Below are positions 28,926 through 38,036 of a stretch of 64,000 nt of DNA, piece by piece. The stretch's first letter is position 1. Every line of letters starts with the position of its first letter. Source of the stretch: Agromyces cavernae. GTDB lineage: Bacteria; Actinomycetota; Actinomycetes; Actinomycetales; Microbacteriaceae. Where the stretch lies: positions 930,001 through 994,000 of the forward strand of contig NZ_JAJNMP010000002.1 in NCBI RefSeq assembly GCF_021044935.1, in the 5' to 3' direction. Made by a program: the position numbers and the translations under genes. Under the pieces are notes generated by a model. That model saw nothing but the letters and a program-made list of their open reading frames with translations, ran no database searches and was not told the DNA's origin.

Positions 28926-29297
28926 TTACTCGCCGACGAGGGCGCGGTATTCGTCGTGCGTGAGCAGCTTGGGCAGGCTCGAGGTGCGCACCTTGAGCAG
29001 CCAGCCCGCGCCGAACGGGTCGCTGTTCACGAGCTCGGGCGAGTCGACGACGGACTGGTTGGCCTCGACGACCTCGCCGTTGACGGGCGCGAACAGCTCG
29101 CCGACCGACTTGGTGGACTCGATCTCGCCGACGACGGTGCCCTCGGTGACGGTCGTGCCGGCGGCCGGCAGGTCGACGTAGACGACGTCGCCGAGCTTCT
29201 CGGCGGCGTAGTCGGTGATGCCGATGGTGGCGACGTCGCCGTCGACGTCGACCCATTCGTGTTCTTCGGTGTATTGCAGTTCGCTGGGCTCGGTCAC
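28926..29297 (-). CDS. gcvH: Glycine cleavage system H-protein
   Basis: The 123-residue lipoyl carrier of the glycine cleavage system. The lipoylated lysine is in [10 protein letters not shown], and the family N-terminus is [11 protein letters not shown] 29297 has gaggag eight bases upstream. Middle gene of gcvT-gcvH-gcvP. Confidence 0.96.
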   Translation of the reverse strand: MTEPSELQYTEEHEWVDVDGDVATIGITDYAAEKLGDVVYVDLPAAGTTVTEGTVVGEIESTKSVGELFAPVNGEVVEANQSVVDSPELVNSDPFGAGWLLKVRTSSLPKLLTHDEYRALVGE

Positions 29298-29346
29298 GGT
29301 GTGCTCCTCGAGGTCGGTGGTGCGTTGGTTGCGGTGGTGGGATCGG

Positions 29347-30537
29347 TCAGGCGTCGCGCTTGTAGAACGGCGGCTTCACGACGGATGCCGCGATGCGCGT
29401 GCCGCGGACGTCGAGGAAGAGTTCGCGGCCCACCTCGGAGACCTCGGGCGACACGTAGGCCATCGCGACGGGGTGGCCGAGCGTCGGCGAGAGCGCGCCG
29501 CTCGTGATGACGCCGACCTTGGCCGCGTCGGCGCCGTCGCCGTCGTATACGTCGTAGTGCGCCCGGGCGGCGCGGCGGCCCTCTGCTGCGAGACCCACGA
29601 GCACCGGGGCATCCGCCGACTGGCCCGCCTCGATCGCGGCGCGGCCGACGAAGTCACCGTCTTTCGCGAGCGCGACGACGCGGCCGAGACCCGCCTGGGC
29701 GGGTCGGATGTCGCGGCTCAACTCGTTGCCGTACAGCGGCATGCCCGCTTCGAGTCGCAGCGTGTCGCGGCTCGCGAGGCCGCACGGCACGACGCGGGAT
29801 CCGCCGGTCTCGCGCAGGGCTTCCCAGAGCCGGGCGGCTCGGTGGGGCGCGAGGTACAGCTCGAACCCGTCTTCGCCCGTGTAGCCCGTACGAGCGACGA
29901 GCACCGGCTCGCCCTCGAAGGTCGCGGGGAACGCCCGGTAGTACTTGAGCGCGTCGATGGCCGCGTCGAAGTCGTCGGCGTCGTTGCCGGGGCCGTCGAC
30001 GCCGAAGCCCGGTGTCTCGACGAGCACGGCGCGCGCGTCGGGGCCCTGCAGGGCGATGAGCGCGACGTCGTCGCTCTCGTCGGAGACGATCGTGTCGAAC
30101 CCATCGGCGCGCGAGCGGAGTTCATCGGCGACGACGCCCGCGTTCGAAGCGTTCGCGACCACCATGTAGCGGTCGTCGCCCGTGCGGTAGACCACGAGGT
30201 CGTCGATGATGCCGCCGTCTTCGGCGAGCAGCAGCGAGTACTTGGCCTGGCCGACCTCGATCGCCGACAGCTTTCCGGCGAGCGCGTAGTCGAGCGCCGC
30301 GGCCGCCTCGGGGCCGATGAGCACGATCTCGCCCATGTGCGAGAGGTCGAAGAGACCCGACGTGGTGCGCACGGCGTGGTGCTCGGCGAGGTCGCTCGAG
30401 TAGCGCACCGGCATCTGCCAGCCGGCGAAGTCGGTGAAGCTCGCGCCGGCGGCGCGGTGCACGGCATCGAGCGGGCTCAACCGCTCGACCGCCGCAGCGG
30501 ATGCCTCAGGGGTGGTGGTACCGGGTTCGGGGGTCAC
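29347..30537 (-). CDS. gcvT: Aminomethyltransferase, glycine cleavage T-protein
   Basis: Transfers the methylene group to tetrahydrofolate and frees ammonia. Motifs: [22 protein letters not shown], and [14 protein letters not shown] choose GTG 30537, which has ggag five bases upstream (30543-30546); this gives 396 residues and leaves a short leader after the riboswitch. An in-frame ATG at 30597 would add 20 residues, but it abuts the conserved end of the second aptamer and lacks a ribosome binding site. Confidence 0.94.
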   Translation of the reverse strand: MTPEPGTTTPEASAAAVERLSPLDAVHRAAGASFTDFAGWQMPVRYSSDLAEHHAVRTTSGLFDLSHMGEIVLIGPEAAAALDYALAGKLSAIEVGQAKYSLLLAEDGGIIDDLVVYRTGDDRYMVVANASNAGVVADELRSRADGFDTIVSDESDDVALIALQGPDARAVLVETPGFGVDGPGNDADDFDAAIDALKYYRAFPATFEGEPVLVARTGYTGEDGFELYLAPHRAARLWEALRETGGSRVVPCGLASRDTLRLEAGMPLYGNELSRDIRPAQAGLGRVVALAKDGDFVGRAAIEAGQSADAPVLVGLAAEGRRAARAHYDVYDGDGADAAKVGVITSGALSPTLGHPVAMAYVSPEVSEVGRELFLDVRGTRIAASVVKPPFYKRDA

Positions 30538-30598
30538 GAGTTCTCCAGACGTGCCTGTCGCGCGGCGGTCGCCGCTTGAGAACTCCCCCTCTGTCATG

Positions 30599-30785
30599 AG
30601 CCTGAGAGTTTCACGCAAGCTGCGCTTTCACCGTGGGCGGAGGGTCGCTTGCGCGACGCTCACTTTTCAGAGCGGCCTCGTCATCGCGGTGTGTGACCTG
30701 AGAGATTGGCGGGGAGGCTTGCTCCTTCGGTGCCGGCCAGTGCTGTTTCGAGTACCGCCCGGCTCTCCCGCGACGCGTCGATGGC
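30599..30785 (-). ncRNA. Tandem glycine riboswitch upstream of gcvT
   Basis: On the minus strand the first aptamer (about 30780-30690) shows the hallmark gcgggagagcc, gcaccgaaggagcaa and aatctctcaggt. The second (about 30689-30599) shows cacggtgaaagcg and gaaactctcaggc. Both end in the CTCTCAGG core found in all glycine aptamers. In such tandem switches glycine binding turns on the gcv genes. No intrinsic terminator is clear between the switch and gcvT, so control may act at translation or by another route. Confidence 0.9.
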
Positions 30786-30826
30786 CCGGTATGAGGTTGT
30801 ACCGCCGATCCTAGCAGCGACGGATG

Positions 30827-32752
30827 CTACTCAGGTCGGTTGCCGTGGGCGCCGGCGTGCTCGAACGGGGTCGTGACGCCGTCGTACGCGAGCGTCATCA
30901 TCATGCCCTGCGCGGCGTGCGCGAGGTCGTGGCAGTGGTCCATCCAGATGCCGGGATTGTCGGCGACGAGCGCGAGTTCCCACACCTCGCCCGGGCGCAC
31001 GTCGACCGTGTCGAGCCAGAGCGGCGCACCCGTCGCGGCGACGCCGTCGCGCGAGAGCACGAGCACGTGGTGCCCGTGCACGTGCATGGGGTGCACGTCG
31101 AATCCCCGGTTCGCGACGGTGATCTTCACCACGTCGCCCTCGCGCACCTCGATGGGGGCGACATGCGGGAACACCTCGCCGTTGACGGTGTACGCGTACG
31201 TCGGCGCACCGCCGAGGAACCGCGGCATCCGGTCGAGCACGAGCTCGCCCTCGGCCGTGAAGGGACCGATGTCGGGCCGGGCGCCGCTGCCGTAGGCGAG
31301 CAGGTCGAGCTCCGGGACATCCGTCACCTCACGCGGCAGGTCGGCGGCCACCGTGCCGCCGGCCGGCGCGATGTCGACGACGGATGCCTCGGACAGGTCG
31401 GTCTCGAATCGCACGCCCGTCGCGGGCATCGTGAAGACGAGGTCGGCGCGGGCACCTGCACCGAGTCGCACGGATCGTTGCTCGACCTCAGCACCGCCTT
31501 CGATGTCGCGGCCGTCGATCGCGGCGACGCGGAACGGCGCACCGGCGATCGTGACCCGGATGGGTGTCTGCTCGGTGTTCGCCACCCGGAGGCGCACGGT
31601 GTCGCCCGCGGCCGCCTCGAACGACTGCGGTCCGTCGGTCGCGCCGATCACGACCTCGCCGCCGATGCGGTGCACGGGCAGGGCGAGGTCGAGCGACTCG
31701 GCGACCCCGTTCCTCGGCTCGACGACGAGCATGCCGTAGAGGCCCCTGCGCACTCCTTCGGACGCGGCCTGGTGGGTGTGGTACCAGTAGGTGCCCGGCT
31801 GGTCGGCGGTGAAGCGGTAGGTGAATCGGTCGCCGGGGGCGACGGAGTCCTGGGTGACGCCCGCGACGCCGTCCTCGCCGTTGGGGACGTCGTACCCGTG
31901 CCAGTGCAGGGTGACGCCGTCGTCGATGTCGCGGTTCTCGAGGGTGACCTCGACGAGCTCGCCCTCGGTGACGCGCAACTCGGGACCGGCGACGCCGTCG
32001 CCGCCGAAGCCCCATGCCTCGATCGTGTCACCCGACGCGAGGGTCACTTCGTGTCGTGCCGCGGTCAGGGCCACGGCGTGGACGTCGCCGGGCGCGTCGT
32101 CGGGCGTGCGGAGGTCGGTCACCGGAATGGCGGCTTCGCCGCCCGGCGTCGCCGCGTCATGGCCGTGCCCACCGGTCGCCTCGATGCTCGGCGCGGCCAT
32201 GTCGCTGAGCCACGACCAGCCGAGCCCGCCCACGAGCAGCACCGCGATCAGGCCCGCGAAGCCGACGACCGCGCGTCGGCCCCGGTGCGCCAGGAGCGCC
32301 CAGGTGAGGCCGGTGGCCAGGAGCACCGCCGCGAGCAGCACGCCCGCGGCGGTCGGCTGCGGCGGGTATCCGACGAGCCACGTGGCGAGCACCCCGGCCG
32401 CCATGGCGTACCCGCCCCCGAGCATGAGCGCGCGAGCGAGCGGCATCCGGATGTCGCGGAGCCACCAGACGAAGCCGACGGCGCCGGCGGCGAGGCCGAC
32501 GATCTGGAAGGGAATGCCGACGGTGACCTTCTCACCGGCGAACCACCAGCCCCGACCCGCGAGCAGGGCGGTGAGCACCGCGGCGGCCAGGAGCGCGAGC
32601 GTGCCGCCCGCGGCGAGCGCGAGCACGGTCATCCGCTCGCTCCGGGTGCGCCGATCGGCGGCCGACCCGGCGGTGAATCCCGCAGCGAGCCAGAGCCCCG
32701 CTCCGGCGATCGCCGCGACGGCCTGCAGCAGGAGGAGGGCGGCGGTGGTCAT
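30827..32752 (-). CDS. Multicopper oxidase with six-helix N-terminal membrane domain
   Basis: A 641-residue fusion. Residues 1-185 hold six hydrophobic helices (about 4-25, 41-65, 78-98, 106-127, 134-156, 160-182). A His-rich linker GGHGHD leads to cupredoxin domains with all four multicopper-oxidase copper motifs: HWHG (283-286), HTHQ (325-328), HPMHVHGHH and HCHDLAHAAQGMMM. The T1 copper site thus appears to have a methionine axial ligand. Copper oxidase activity would face outwards. The small membrane protein at 32795-33283 is the upstream gene (42-base gap), so they are likely cotranscribed. The substrate, perhaps Cu(I), Fe(II) or an organic, is unknown. Confidence 0.9.
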   Translation of the reverse strand: MTTAALLLLQAVAAIAGAGLWLAAGFTAGSAADRRTRSERMTVLALAAGGTLALLAAAVLTALLAGRGWWFAGEKVTVGIPFQIVGLAAGAVGFVWWLRDIRMPLARALMLGGGYAMAAGVLATWLVGYPPQPTAAGVLLAAVLLATGLTWALLAHRGRRAVVGFAGLIAVLLVGGLGWSWLSDMAAPSIEATGGHGHDAATPGGEAAIPVTDLRTPDDAPGDVHAVALTAARHEVTLASGDTIEAWGFGGDGVAGPELRVTEGELVEVTLENRDIDDGVTLHWHGYDVPNGEDGVAGVTQDSVAPGDRFTYRFTADQPGTYWYHTHQAASEGVRRGLYGMLVVEPRNGVAESLDLALPVHRIGGEVVIGATDGPQSFEAAAGDTVRLRVANTEQTPIRVTIAGAPFRVAAIDGRDIEGGAEVEQRSVRLGAGARADLVFTMPATGVRFETDLSEASVVDIAPAGGTVAADLPREVTDVPELDLLAYGSGARPDIGPFTAEGELVLDRMPRFLGGAPTYAYTVNGEVFPHVAPIEVREGDVVKITVANRGFDVHPMHVHGHHVLVLSRDGVAATGAPLWLDTVDVRPGEVWELALVADNPGIWMDHCHDLAHAAQGMMMTLAYDGVTTPFEHAGAHGNRPE

Positions 32753-32794
32753 CGCGCCCTCCTCACTGCCCGGCCGGGATCGGCTGGGGTTCGG

Positions 32795-33283
32795 TCACGC
32801 ACCCGGCACGACGGCCGGCGTCTCGTCGACGTCGGCGACACCCGCGGTGTCGACCGACTTCGCCGGTGCGCCCTCGCGTACCAGCCGACGGGCCCGCACG
32901 ATGAGCAGCACGCCGATGAGCAGGATCGCCGTGCCGTTGATCGCATGGAGCGACACGACGAGGGTGGCCGCGAGCGGCGGGTCGGCGATGCTGGATTCAT
33001 CGAGCCCGAAGATCACCCCGGTGAGGATGAACAGCACGGTCTGGAACAGGATGAGCACGAGCGGCAGCACGCTCAGCCAGATCGTGCGCTTGCCGGCACG
33101 GGCCAGCGCGGCGGTCACGATGAGCAGGAGCGCGAGGATCGGCAGCACGAAGCGGCCGTTCATGGCGTGCCAGGAGAAGAGCTCGTCGTCGGGGTTCGAG
33201 AACACGCCGACGGCGGCGAAGTAGAGCTGGAGCACGACGGCGGCGGTGAACAACCACGCGATGGTCAGGAACAGTTTTCGCAT
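32795..33283 (-). CDS. Four-helix membrane protein (DUF6220-like)
   Basis: A 162-residue protein with four membrane helices arranged as two similar halves. Half 1 has a helix with a glutamine (VLQLYF), then SWHAMNG at the start of helix 2; half 2 has ILFQTVLF, then SLHAINGT at the start of helix 4. The repeated H-x2-N-G histidines are placed where haem or metal ligands could sit. It resembles DUF6220 proteins by memory. The gene lies just upstream of the membrane multicopper oxidase. Confidence 0.8.
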   Translation of the reverse strand: MRKLFLTIAWLFTAAVVLQLYFAAVGVFSNPDDELFSWHAMNGRFVLPILALLLIVTAALARAGKRTIWLSVLPLVLILFQTVLFILTGVIFGLDESSIADPPLAATLVVSLHAINGTAILLIGVLLIVRARRLVREGAPAKSVDTAGVADVDETPAVVPGA

Positions 33284-33462
33284 TGGGCGGATCCTCTCGG
33301 GGAGCGCCGGCGCACGCCTTGAGCGCCGGGGACTGCACCATGCTGGCGCCCGGGGAGCGGCGTCACATCAGTGCTAGTACTCAACCCGTCGCCCGTGCAA
33401 TCCCTCCTTGAGGGCACAACGTGTGGGCATGACACCGAGAGCGTCACACGTTTGGTGTTCAG

Positions 33463-33516
33463 GTCATGATGACTGTAAGCTGCACGCAAGCATGGTTCGA
33501 GTCATCCTGACTCGAA
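33463..33516 (+). promoter_or_regulatory. Palindromes before nrtR, probable operator
   Basis: Two perfect palindromes lie in the 5' region of the NAD operon: gtcatgatgac (33463-33473) and ttcgagtca-tcc-tgactcgaa (33496-33516). Both contain the half-site GTCA/TGAC. The second ends four bases before the ribosome binding site ggaggt, so a bound protein would block transcription or translation start. The first gene is an NrtR-type repressor, which makes autoregulation likely. The gap 33284-33531 shows nothing else but a loose cgtgtg/cacacg repeat. Confidence 0.65.
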
Positions 33517-33531
33517 GATCGGAGGTGACGG

Positions 33532-34236
33532 ATGCCGCAGCACGACGGCGCATCCGTGCGCCTCGCGGTCTCGACCGTGATCTTCGCCCTGCGTCCCGAC
33601 CACACGGGCCAGCCGGTGCTCTGGACCCCGCTCGTGCGCCGCACCCGCGAGCCGCAGCGCGGGCTCTGGGCGCTGCCGGGCGGATGGCTGCCTCCCAACG
33701 AAGAGCTCGAGGCGGCCGCAGCCCGCACCCTGCGGGCCACGACCGGCCTCGCGCCGAACTACCTCGAGCAGCTCTACACCTTCGGCGATGTCGATCGGTC
33801 GCCCGACGACCGCGTCGTCTCGGTCGTGTACTGGGCGCTCGTGCAGAGCGACGAGGCCGAGCAGTCGGCCGCAGGCCCGAACGTGCGTTGGGTTCCCGCC
33901 GACACGATGCCCGGACTCGCGTTCGACCACAACCGCATCGTCGAGTACGCCCTGTGGCGCCTGCGCACCAAGGTCGAGTACGCCGAGCTCGCCCACGCGC
34001 TCCTCGGTGCGACCTTCACGCTCGCCGAGCTCCGCGAGGTCTACGAGGTGGTGCTCGAGCGCCGACTCGACCCAGCCAACTTCCGGCGCACCATGATCGC
34101 CTCGGGCCGGCTGCGCGAGACCGGCGAACACGTCTCGGGCGCACCGCATCGACCGCCCAAGCTCTACCGCTACGAGACCGGCCCAGCGACGGCCCAGACC
34201 CGCGAACCGTTCATGAGAGAGAGGCCAGCATCATGA
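33532..34236 (+). CDS. nrtR: NUDIX-type NAD biosynthesis regulator (NrtR-like)
   Basis: A 234-residue protein with an N-terminal NUDIX-like domain (GLWALPGGWLPPNEELEAAAARTLRATTG) and a C-terminal winged helix (FTLAELREVYEVVLERRLDPANFRRTMI). The NUDIX box is degenerate (no full GX5EX7REUXEEXGU), as in NrtR regulators that bind ADP-ribose rather than hydrolyse it. It heads the nadA-nadB-nadC operon, overlaps nadA by four bases and has palindromes in its promoter, so it most likely represses NAD synthesis. Confidence 0.9.
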   Translation: MPQHDGASVRLAVSTVIFALRPDHTGQPVLWTPLVRRTREPQRGLWALPGGWLPPNEELEAAAARTLRATTGLAPNYLEQLYTFGDVDRSPDDRVVSVVYWALVQSDEAEQSAAGPNVRWVPADTMPGLAFDHNRIVEYALWRLRTKVEYAELAHALLGATFTLAELREVYEVVLERRLDPANFRRTMIASGRLRETGEHVSGAPHRPPKLYRYETGPATAQTREPFMRERPAS

Positions 34237-35555
34237 ACCCCACGATCGAGCAGACCCGAGCCGCGGCATCCGTCGACCGCACGATCCAGCTCATCTCCAC
34301 CGGTGCGACGCCGGGCGAGGCGTGCACGCCAGACCTCGCGAAAGGGCCGTGGGAGTTCGACGCCGGGCCCGCCGGCTACGGGCCGGGATCGTCGATGGGC
34401 GACGTCATCCCCACCGGCTCGCCACTCCAGGGCGCCCTCCCCGAGGCGTACCGCACGGCCTCCAACGACGAACTGCACGCGCGCATCCGCGCCGCGAAGG
34501 CCGCGCTCGGTGACCGGGTCGTCGTGCTCGGCCACTTCTACCAACGAGACGAGGTCATCGAGCACGCCGACTTCGTCGGCGACTCGTTCCAGCTCGCGAA
34601 CGCCGCGCTCTCGCGGCCCGACGCCGAGGCGATCGTGTTCTGCGGCGTGCATTTCATGGCCGAGACAGCCGACCTGCTCTCGGCCCCTGAGCAGTCCGTG
34701 ATCCTGCCGAACCTCGCCGCGGGCTGCTCGATGGCCGACATGGCCGACGAGTCGAGCGTCGAGGAGTGCTGGGAGCAGCTCGCCGACGTGTACGGCGACC
34801 TCTCCGCGGTCGACGCCGACGGCCGAGTGCCGGTGATCCCGGTCACCTACATGAACTCCTCGGCGGCGCTCAAGGGCTTCGTGGGGCGGCACGGCGGCAT
34901 CGTCTGCACCTCGTCGAATGCGAAGACGGTGCTCGAGTGGGCGTTCGAGCGCGGACAGCGCGTGCTGTTCTTCCCCGACCAGCACCTCGGCCGGAACACC
35001 GCGAAGGCGATGGGGGTGCCGCTCTCGCAGATGCCGATGTGGAACCCGCGCCGCCCGCTCGGCGGCAACGACGCAGCTGCGCTCGACGACGCCCGCGTCA
35101 TCCTCTGGCACGGCTTCTGCTCGGTGCACCGGCGCTTCACGGTCGACCAGATCGCCGCCGCTCGCGAGGCGCATCCCAGCGTGCAGGTGATCGTGCACCC
35201 CGAGTGCCCGATGCCCGTCGTCGATGCTTCGGATGCCGCGGGGTCGACCGATTTCATCGTCAAGGCCATCCAGGCCGCGCCCGCCGGGTCGACCTTCGCC
35301 ATCGGCACCGAGATCAACCTCGTCCAGCGGCTCGCGGCCGAGTACCCGCAGCACACGATCTTCTGCCTCGACCCAGTGGTCTGCCCGTGCTCGACGATGT
35401 ACCGAATCCACCCGGGCTACCTCGCGTGGGTGCTCGAGGAGCTCGTCGAGGGCCGCGTCGTGAACCGCGTCACCGTGCCGGCCGACGTCGCCGACCCCGC
35501 CCGGCTCGCGCTCGAGCGCATGCTCGCGGCGAAGCCCGCACCCGTCGGAGCCTGA
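34233..35555 (+). CDS. nadA: Quinolinate synthase
   Basis: Condenses iminoaspartate and dihydroxyacetone phosphate to quinolinate with a [4Fe-4S] cluster; 440 residues. Substrate-loop and cluster motifs visible: VLGHFYQRDEV, FCGVHFMAETADLL, AAGCSMADMA, HPECPMPV and VVCPCSTMYRIHPG. ATG 34233 overlaps the nrtR stop (ATGA). The cysteine desulfurase at the end of the operon probably supplies sulfur for the cluster. Confidence 0.96.
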   Translation: MNPTIEQTRAAASVDRTIQLISTGATPGEACTPDLAKGPWEFDAGPAGYGPGSSMGDVIPTGSPLQGALPEAYRTASNDELHARIRAAKAALGDRVVVLGHFYQRDEVIEHADFVGDSFQLANAALSRPDAEAIVFCGVHFMAETADLLSAPEQSVILPNLAAGCSMADMADESSVEECWEQLADVYGDLSAVDADGRVPVIPVTYMNSSAALKGFVGRHGGIVCTSSNAKTVLEWAFERGQRVLFFPDQHLGRNTAKAMGVPLSQMPMWNPRRPLGGNDAAALDDARVILWHGFCSVHRRFTVDQIAAAREAHPSVQVIVHPECPMPVVDASDAAGSTDFIVKAIQAAPAGSTFAIGTEINLVQRLAAEYPQHTIFCLDPVVCPCSTMYRIHPGYLAWVLEELVEGRVVNRVTVPADVADPARLALERMLAAKPAPVGA

Positions 35556-35556
35556 G

Positions 35557-37164
35557 ATGACCCGCGTGCTCGTCGTCGGCGGCGGCATCGGCGGCCTCTG
35601 GACCGCGGTGAAGGCCGCCGATGCCGGCTGTGCGGTCGTGCTCGTCACCAAGACCGAGCTCGCCGAGACGAACACCCGGTACGCCCAGGGCGGCATCGCC
35701 GCGGCGCTGTTCCCCGACGATTCCGCCGATCGGCACTTCGCCGACACGCTCGACGCCGGGGCCGGGCTCGCCGACCCGGCAGCGGTGCGGGTGCTGTGCG
35801 ACGAGGGCCCCGCGCGAGTGCGCGACCTGATCCGCTTCGGCGTGGAGTTCGACCGCGGCGAGTCGGGGCTCGAACGCGGTCTCGAGGCGGCGCACTCGCG
35901 GCCGCGCATCCTGCACGCGGGCGGTGACGCCACCGGGGCGGCGATCGAGTCCGCCCTCGTGGCGACCGTGCGGCGTCGCGCCGTGCACATCGCCGAGCGC
36001 ACGATGCTCGTCGACCTCATCGTCGAGGACGGTGCGGTCGTCGGCGCCCGGCTGCTCGACGAGCACGGCGCGGTCACCGAGCACCTCGCCGACGCGGTCG
36101 TGCTCGCGACCGGCGGCAGCGGATGCCTCTACCGGCATACGACGAATCCCGCGGTCGCAACGGGCGACGGCGTGGCCGCAGCTTGGCGCGCGGGAGCGGA
36201 GGTCGCCGACCTCGAGTTCACCCAGTTCCACCCCACGGCGCTCGCGGCTCCGGGCACTCCCCTCATCTCCGAGGCGGTGCGCGGCGAGGGCGCGGTACTG
36301 CGCGACCGCGACGGCCTGCGTTGCATGCTCGATGTGCACCCCGACGCCGAACTCGCGCCGCGCGACGTCGTCGCCCGCGCGGTCTGGCGGCAGATGCGCG
36401 CGCAGGGCGGTGCCCCCGTGCTGCTCGACGCCACGGCGCTCGGCGCCGAGTTCCTCGCCAGGCGGTTCCCCGGCCTCGACGCCGTCGTGCGCGACGCGGG
36501 CTTCGACTGGTCGCGCGAGGCCGTGCCCATCACGCCCGCCGCGCACTACGCCATGGGCGGCGTCGCCACCGACCTCGACGGGCGAACGAGCCTGCCGGGA
36601 CTCTACGCCGTGGGCGAGACTGCGCGCACCGGCGTGCACGGCGCCAACCGGCTCGCCTCGAACTCCCTGCTCGAGGCCGCCGTCTTCGCCGACCGCGCGG
36701 CGCGAGCCCTCGCCGCCGGCCGCTCCCACGCACCGGCCCAGACCCCCACGGCACTCCCCCACGTGCCTGCGAATGCAGGAACTTCGCCGCGACACGCCGG
36801 CGGGACCTGCCCGGTCAACGGCGTGTCGCCCGATTGTTCCTGCGTTCACGAGGAGGAGCGCGACCAGGACCCGTCCGAGTCCGTCGACCGCGAGCAGCTG
36901 CGGGAGCTCATGTGGCAGGCGGTCGGGCTCGAGCGCGACGCGGCGGGGCTCGCCGCGGCATCCGCTCGCCTCGACGCCTGGCGGGCACCCGACGTGCGCG
37001 ACCGGCGCACCGCTGAAGACCGCAACCTGCTCGATCTCGCCCGCCTCACCGTCGCGGCCGCGTTCGCGCGCCGCGAGAGCGCAGGCGCACATTTCCGAAC
37101 GGATGACCCGGCGCAGGCCGCCGCGTCGGCAGCGCCTGCCGCACCCGAACTGGAGGCCGCCTGA
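35557..37164 (+). CDS. nadB: L-aspartate oxidase
   Basis: Flavoprotein that oxidises aspartate to iminoaspartate for NadA; 535 residues. FAD-binding GGGIGGLW (7-14), YAQGGIAAALFPDDS, HPTALAAPG, APRDVVARAVWRQM and GVHGANRLASNSLLEA are all in place. Between the flavin part and the C-terminal helical domain lies an unusual spacer (about residues 388-440), Pro/Ala-rich and with cysteines in TCPVNGVSPDCSC. DNA for residues 405-431 is a 77-bp palindromic repeat read in frame (36771-36847). Confidence 0.95.
   Translation: MTRVLVVGGGIGGLWTAVKAADAGCAVVLVTKTELAETNTRYAQGGIAAALFPDDSADRHFADTLDAGAGLADPAAVRVLCDEGPARVRDLIRFGVEFDRGESGLERGLEAAHSRPRILHAGGDATGAAIESALVATVRRRAVHIAERTMLVDLIVEDGAVVGARLLDEHGAVTEHLADAVVLATGGSGCLYRHTTNPAVATGDGVAAAWRAGAEVADLEFTQFHPTALAAPGTPLISEAVRGEGAVLRDRDGLRCMLDVHPDAELAPRDVVARAVWRQMRAQGGAPVLLDATALGAEFLARRFPGLDAVVRDAGFDWSREAVPITPAAHYAMGGVATDLDGRTSLPGLYAVGETARTGVHGANRLASNSLLEAAVFADRAARALAAGRSHAPAQTPTALPHVPANAGTSPRHAGGTCPVNGVSPDCSCVHEEERDQDPSESVDREQLRELMWQAVGLERDAAGLAAASARLDAWRAPDVRDRRTAEDRNLLDLARLTVAAAFARRESAGAHFRTDDPAQAAASAAPAAPELEAA
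36771..36847. repeat. Palindromic repeat element inside nadB
   Basis: Left arm 36771-36799 and right arm 36819-36847 pair over gaatgcaggaac with gttcctgcgttc (11 of 12) and gcgacacgccg with cggcgtgtcgc (11 of 11), interrupted by a 6-base internal loop; the centre is 36800-36818. The element is in frame and codes for residues 405-431 of NadB, in a linker outside conserved motifs. The shape is that of small dispersed palindromic elements. I find no second copy in this window. Confidence 0.8.
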
Positions 37165-38036
37165 TGACCGACGCCCGCGAGATCGACCGCATCGTCGGCG
37201 CCGCGCTCGACGAGGACGCCCCCTGGGGTGACCTCACCTCCGAGACGCTCATCCCGGCCGGTGCGACCGCGACCGCCGAGCTCGTGGCGCGTGAGCCGGG
37301 CGTGCTGAGCGGCATCGATGTGTTCGCGGCGGCGTTCCGCCTCGTCGACCCGCGCATCACGATCGAGGCGCTCGCGCGCGACGGCGAGCCCTTCGATGCC
37401 GGCGCGACGCTCGCCCGGGTCGAGGGCCCCGCGCGTGGCATCCTGCGCGCCGAGCGCATCGGCCTGAACCTGCTGCAGCGCATGTCGGGCATCGCCACGC
37501 TCACGGCTGCGTACGTGGCCGCGGCGGGAGACACGGGCGCCCGTATCGTCGACACCCGCAAGACCACGCCGGGCCTGCGCAGCCTCGAACGGCAGGCCGT
37601 GCGCGACGGCGGCGGCCGCAACCACCGCCGGTCGCTCTCCGACGCGGTCATGGCGAAGGACAACCACCTCGCCGTGCTCACGGCGGGCGGGCAGGACCTC
37701 GCGACCGCCCTGCGCGCCGCACGCGAGCGGATGCCCCATACGGCCCACCTCGAGGTGGAGGTCGACCGGCTCGACCAGGTCGAGTCGGTGCTCGCCGGTG
37801 GAGCCGACACGGTCATGCTCGACAACTTCGGGCTCGACGACCTGCGGCGCGGCGTCGAGCTGATCGCCGGCCGCGCGGTCGTCGAGGCGTCGGGCGGCGT
37901 CACCCTCGCCACGGTCGCCGGGATCGCCGCGACCGGGGTCGATGTCATCTCGGTCGGCGCCCTCACGCACTCGGTGCGGTCGCTCGATCTCGGGCTCGAC
38001 GTCGTCGTCGACACGCAACCTGCGGGGCGCCCATGA
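37164..38036 (+). CDS. nadC: Nicotinate-nucleotide pyrophosphorylase (carboxylating)
   Basis: Makes nicotinate mononucleotide from quinolinate and PRPP; 290 residues. Motifs: DTRKTTPGLR, RDGGGRNHRRSLSDAVMAKDNHL, VEVDRLDQVE and ASGGVTL. The ATG shares one base with the nadB stop, and the last four bases overlap the desulfurase gene. Confidence 0.96.
   Translation: MTDAREIDRIVGAALDEDAPWGDLTSETLIPAGATATAELVAREPGVLSGIDVFAAAFRLVDPRITIEALARDGEPFDAGATLARVEGPARGILRAERIGLNLLQRMSGIATLTAAYVAAAGDTGARIVDTRKTTPGLRSLERQAVRDGGGRNHRRSLSDAVMAKDNHLAVLTAGGQDLATALRAARERMPHTAHLEVEVDRLDQVESVLAGGADTVMLDNFGLDDLRRGVELIAGRAVVEASGGVTLATVAGIAATGVDVISVGALTHSVRSLDLGLDVVVDTQPAGRP

Noticed and set aside
26666..28963. A 765-residue plus-strand frame opposite gcvP
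   Set aside because: Antisense shadow of gcvP.
30824..33322. An 832-residue plus-strand frame opposite the multicopper oxidase and its partner
   Set aside because: Antisense shadow; Arg/Asp/His/Gly-rich, no motif, and the opposite frames are clearly real.
33532..34236. Active NUDIX hydrolase instead of a regulator
   Set aside because: The NUDIX box is degenerate and a C-terminal winged helix is present, at the head of a NAD operon.
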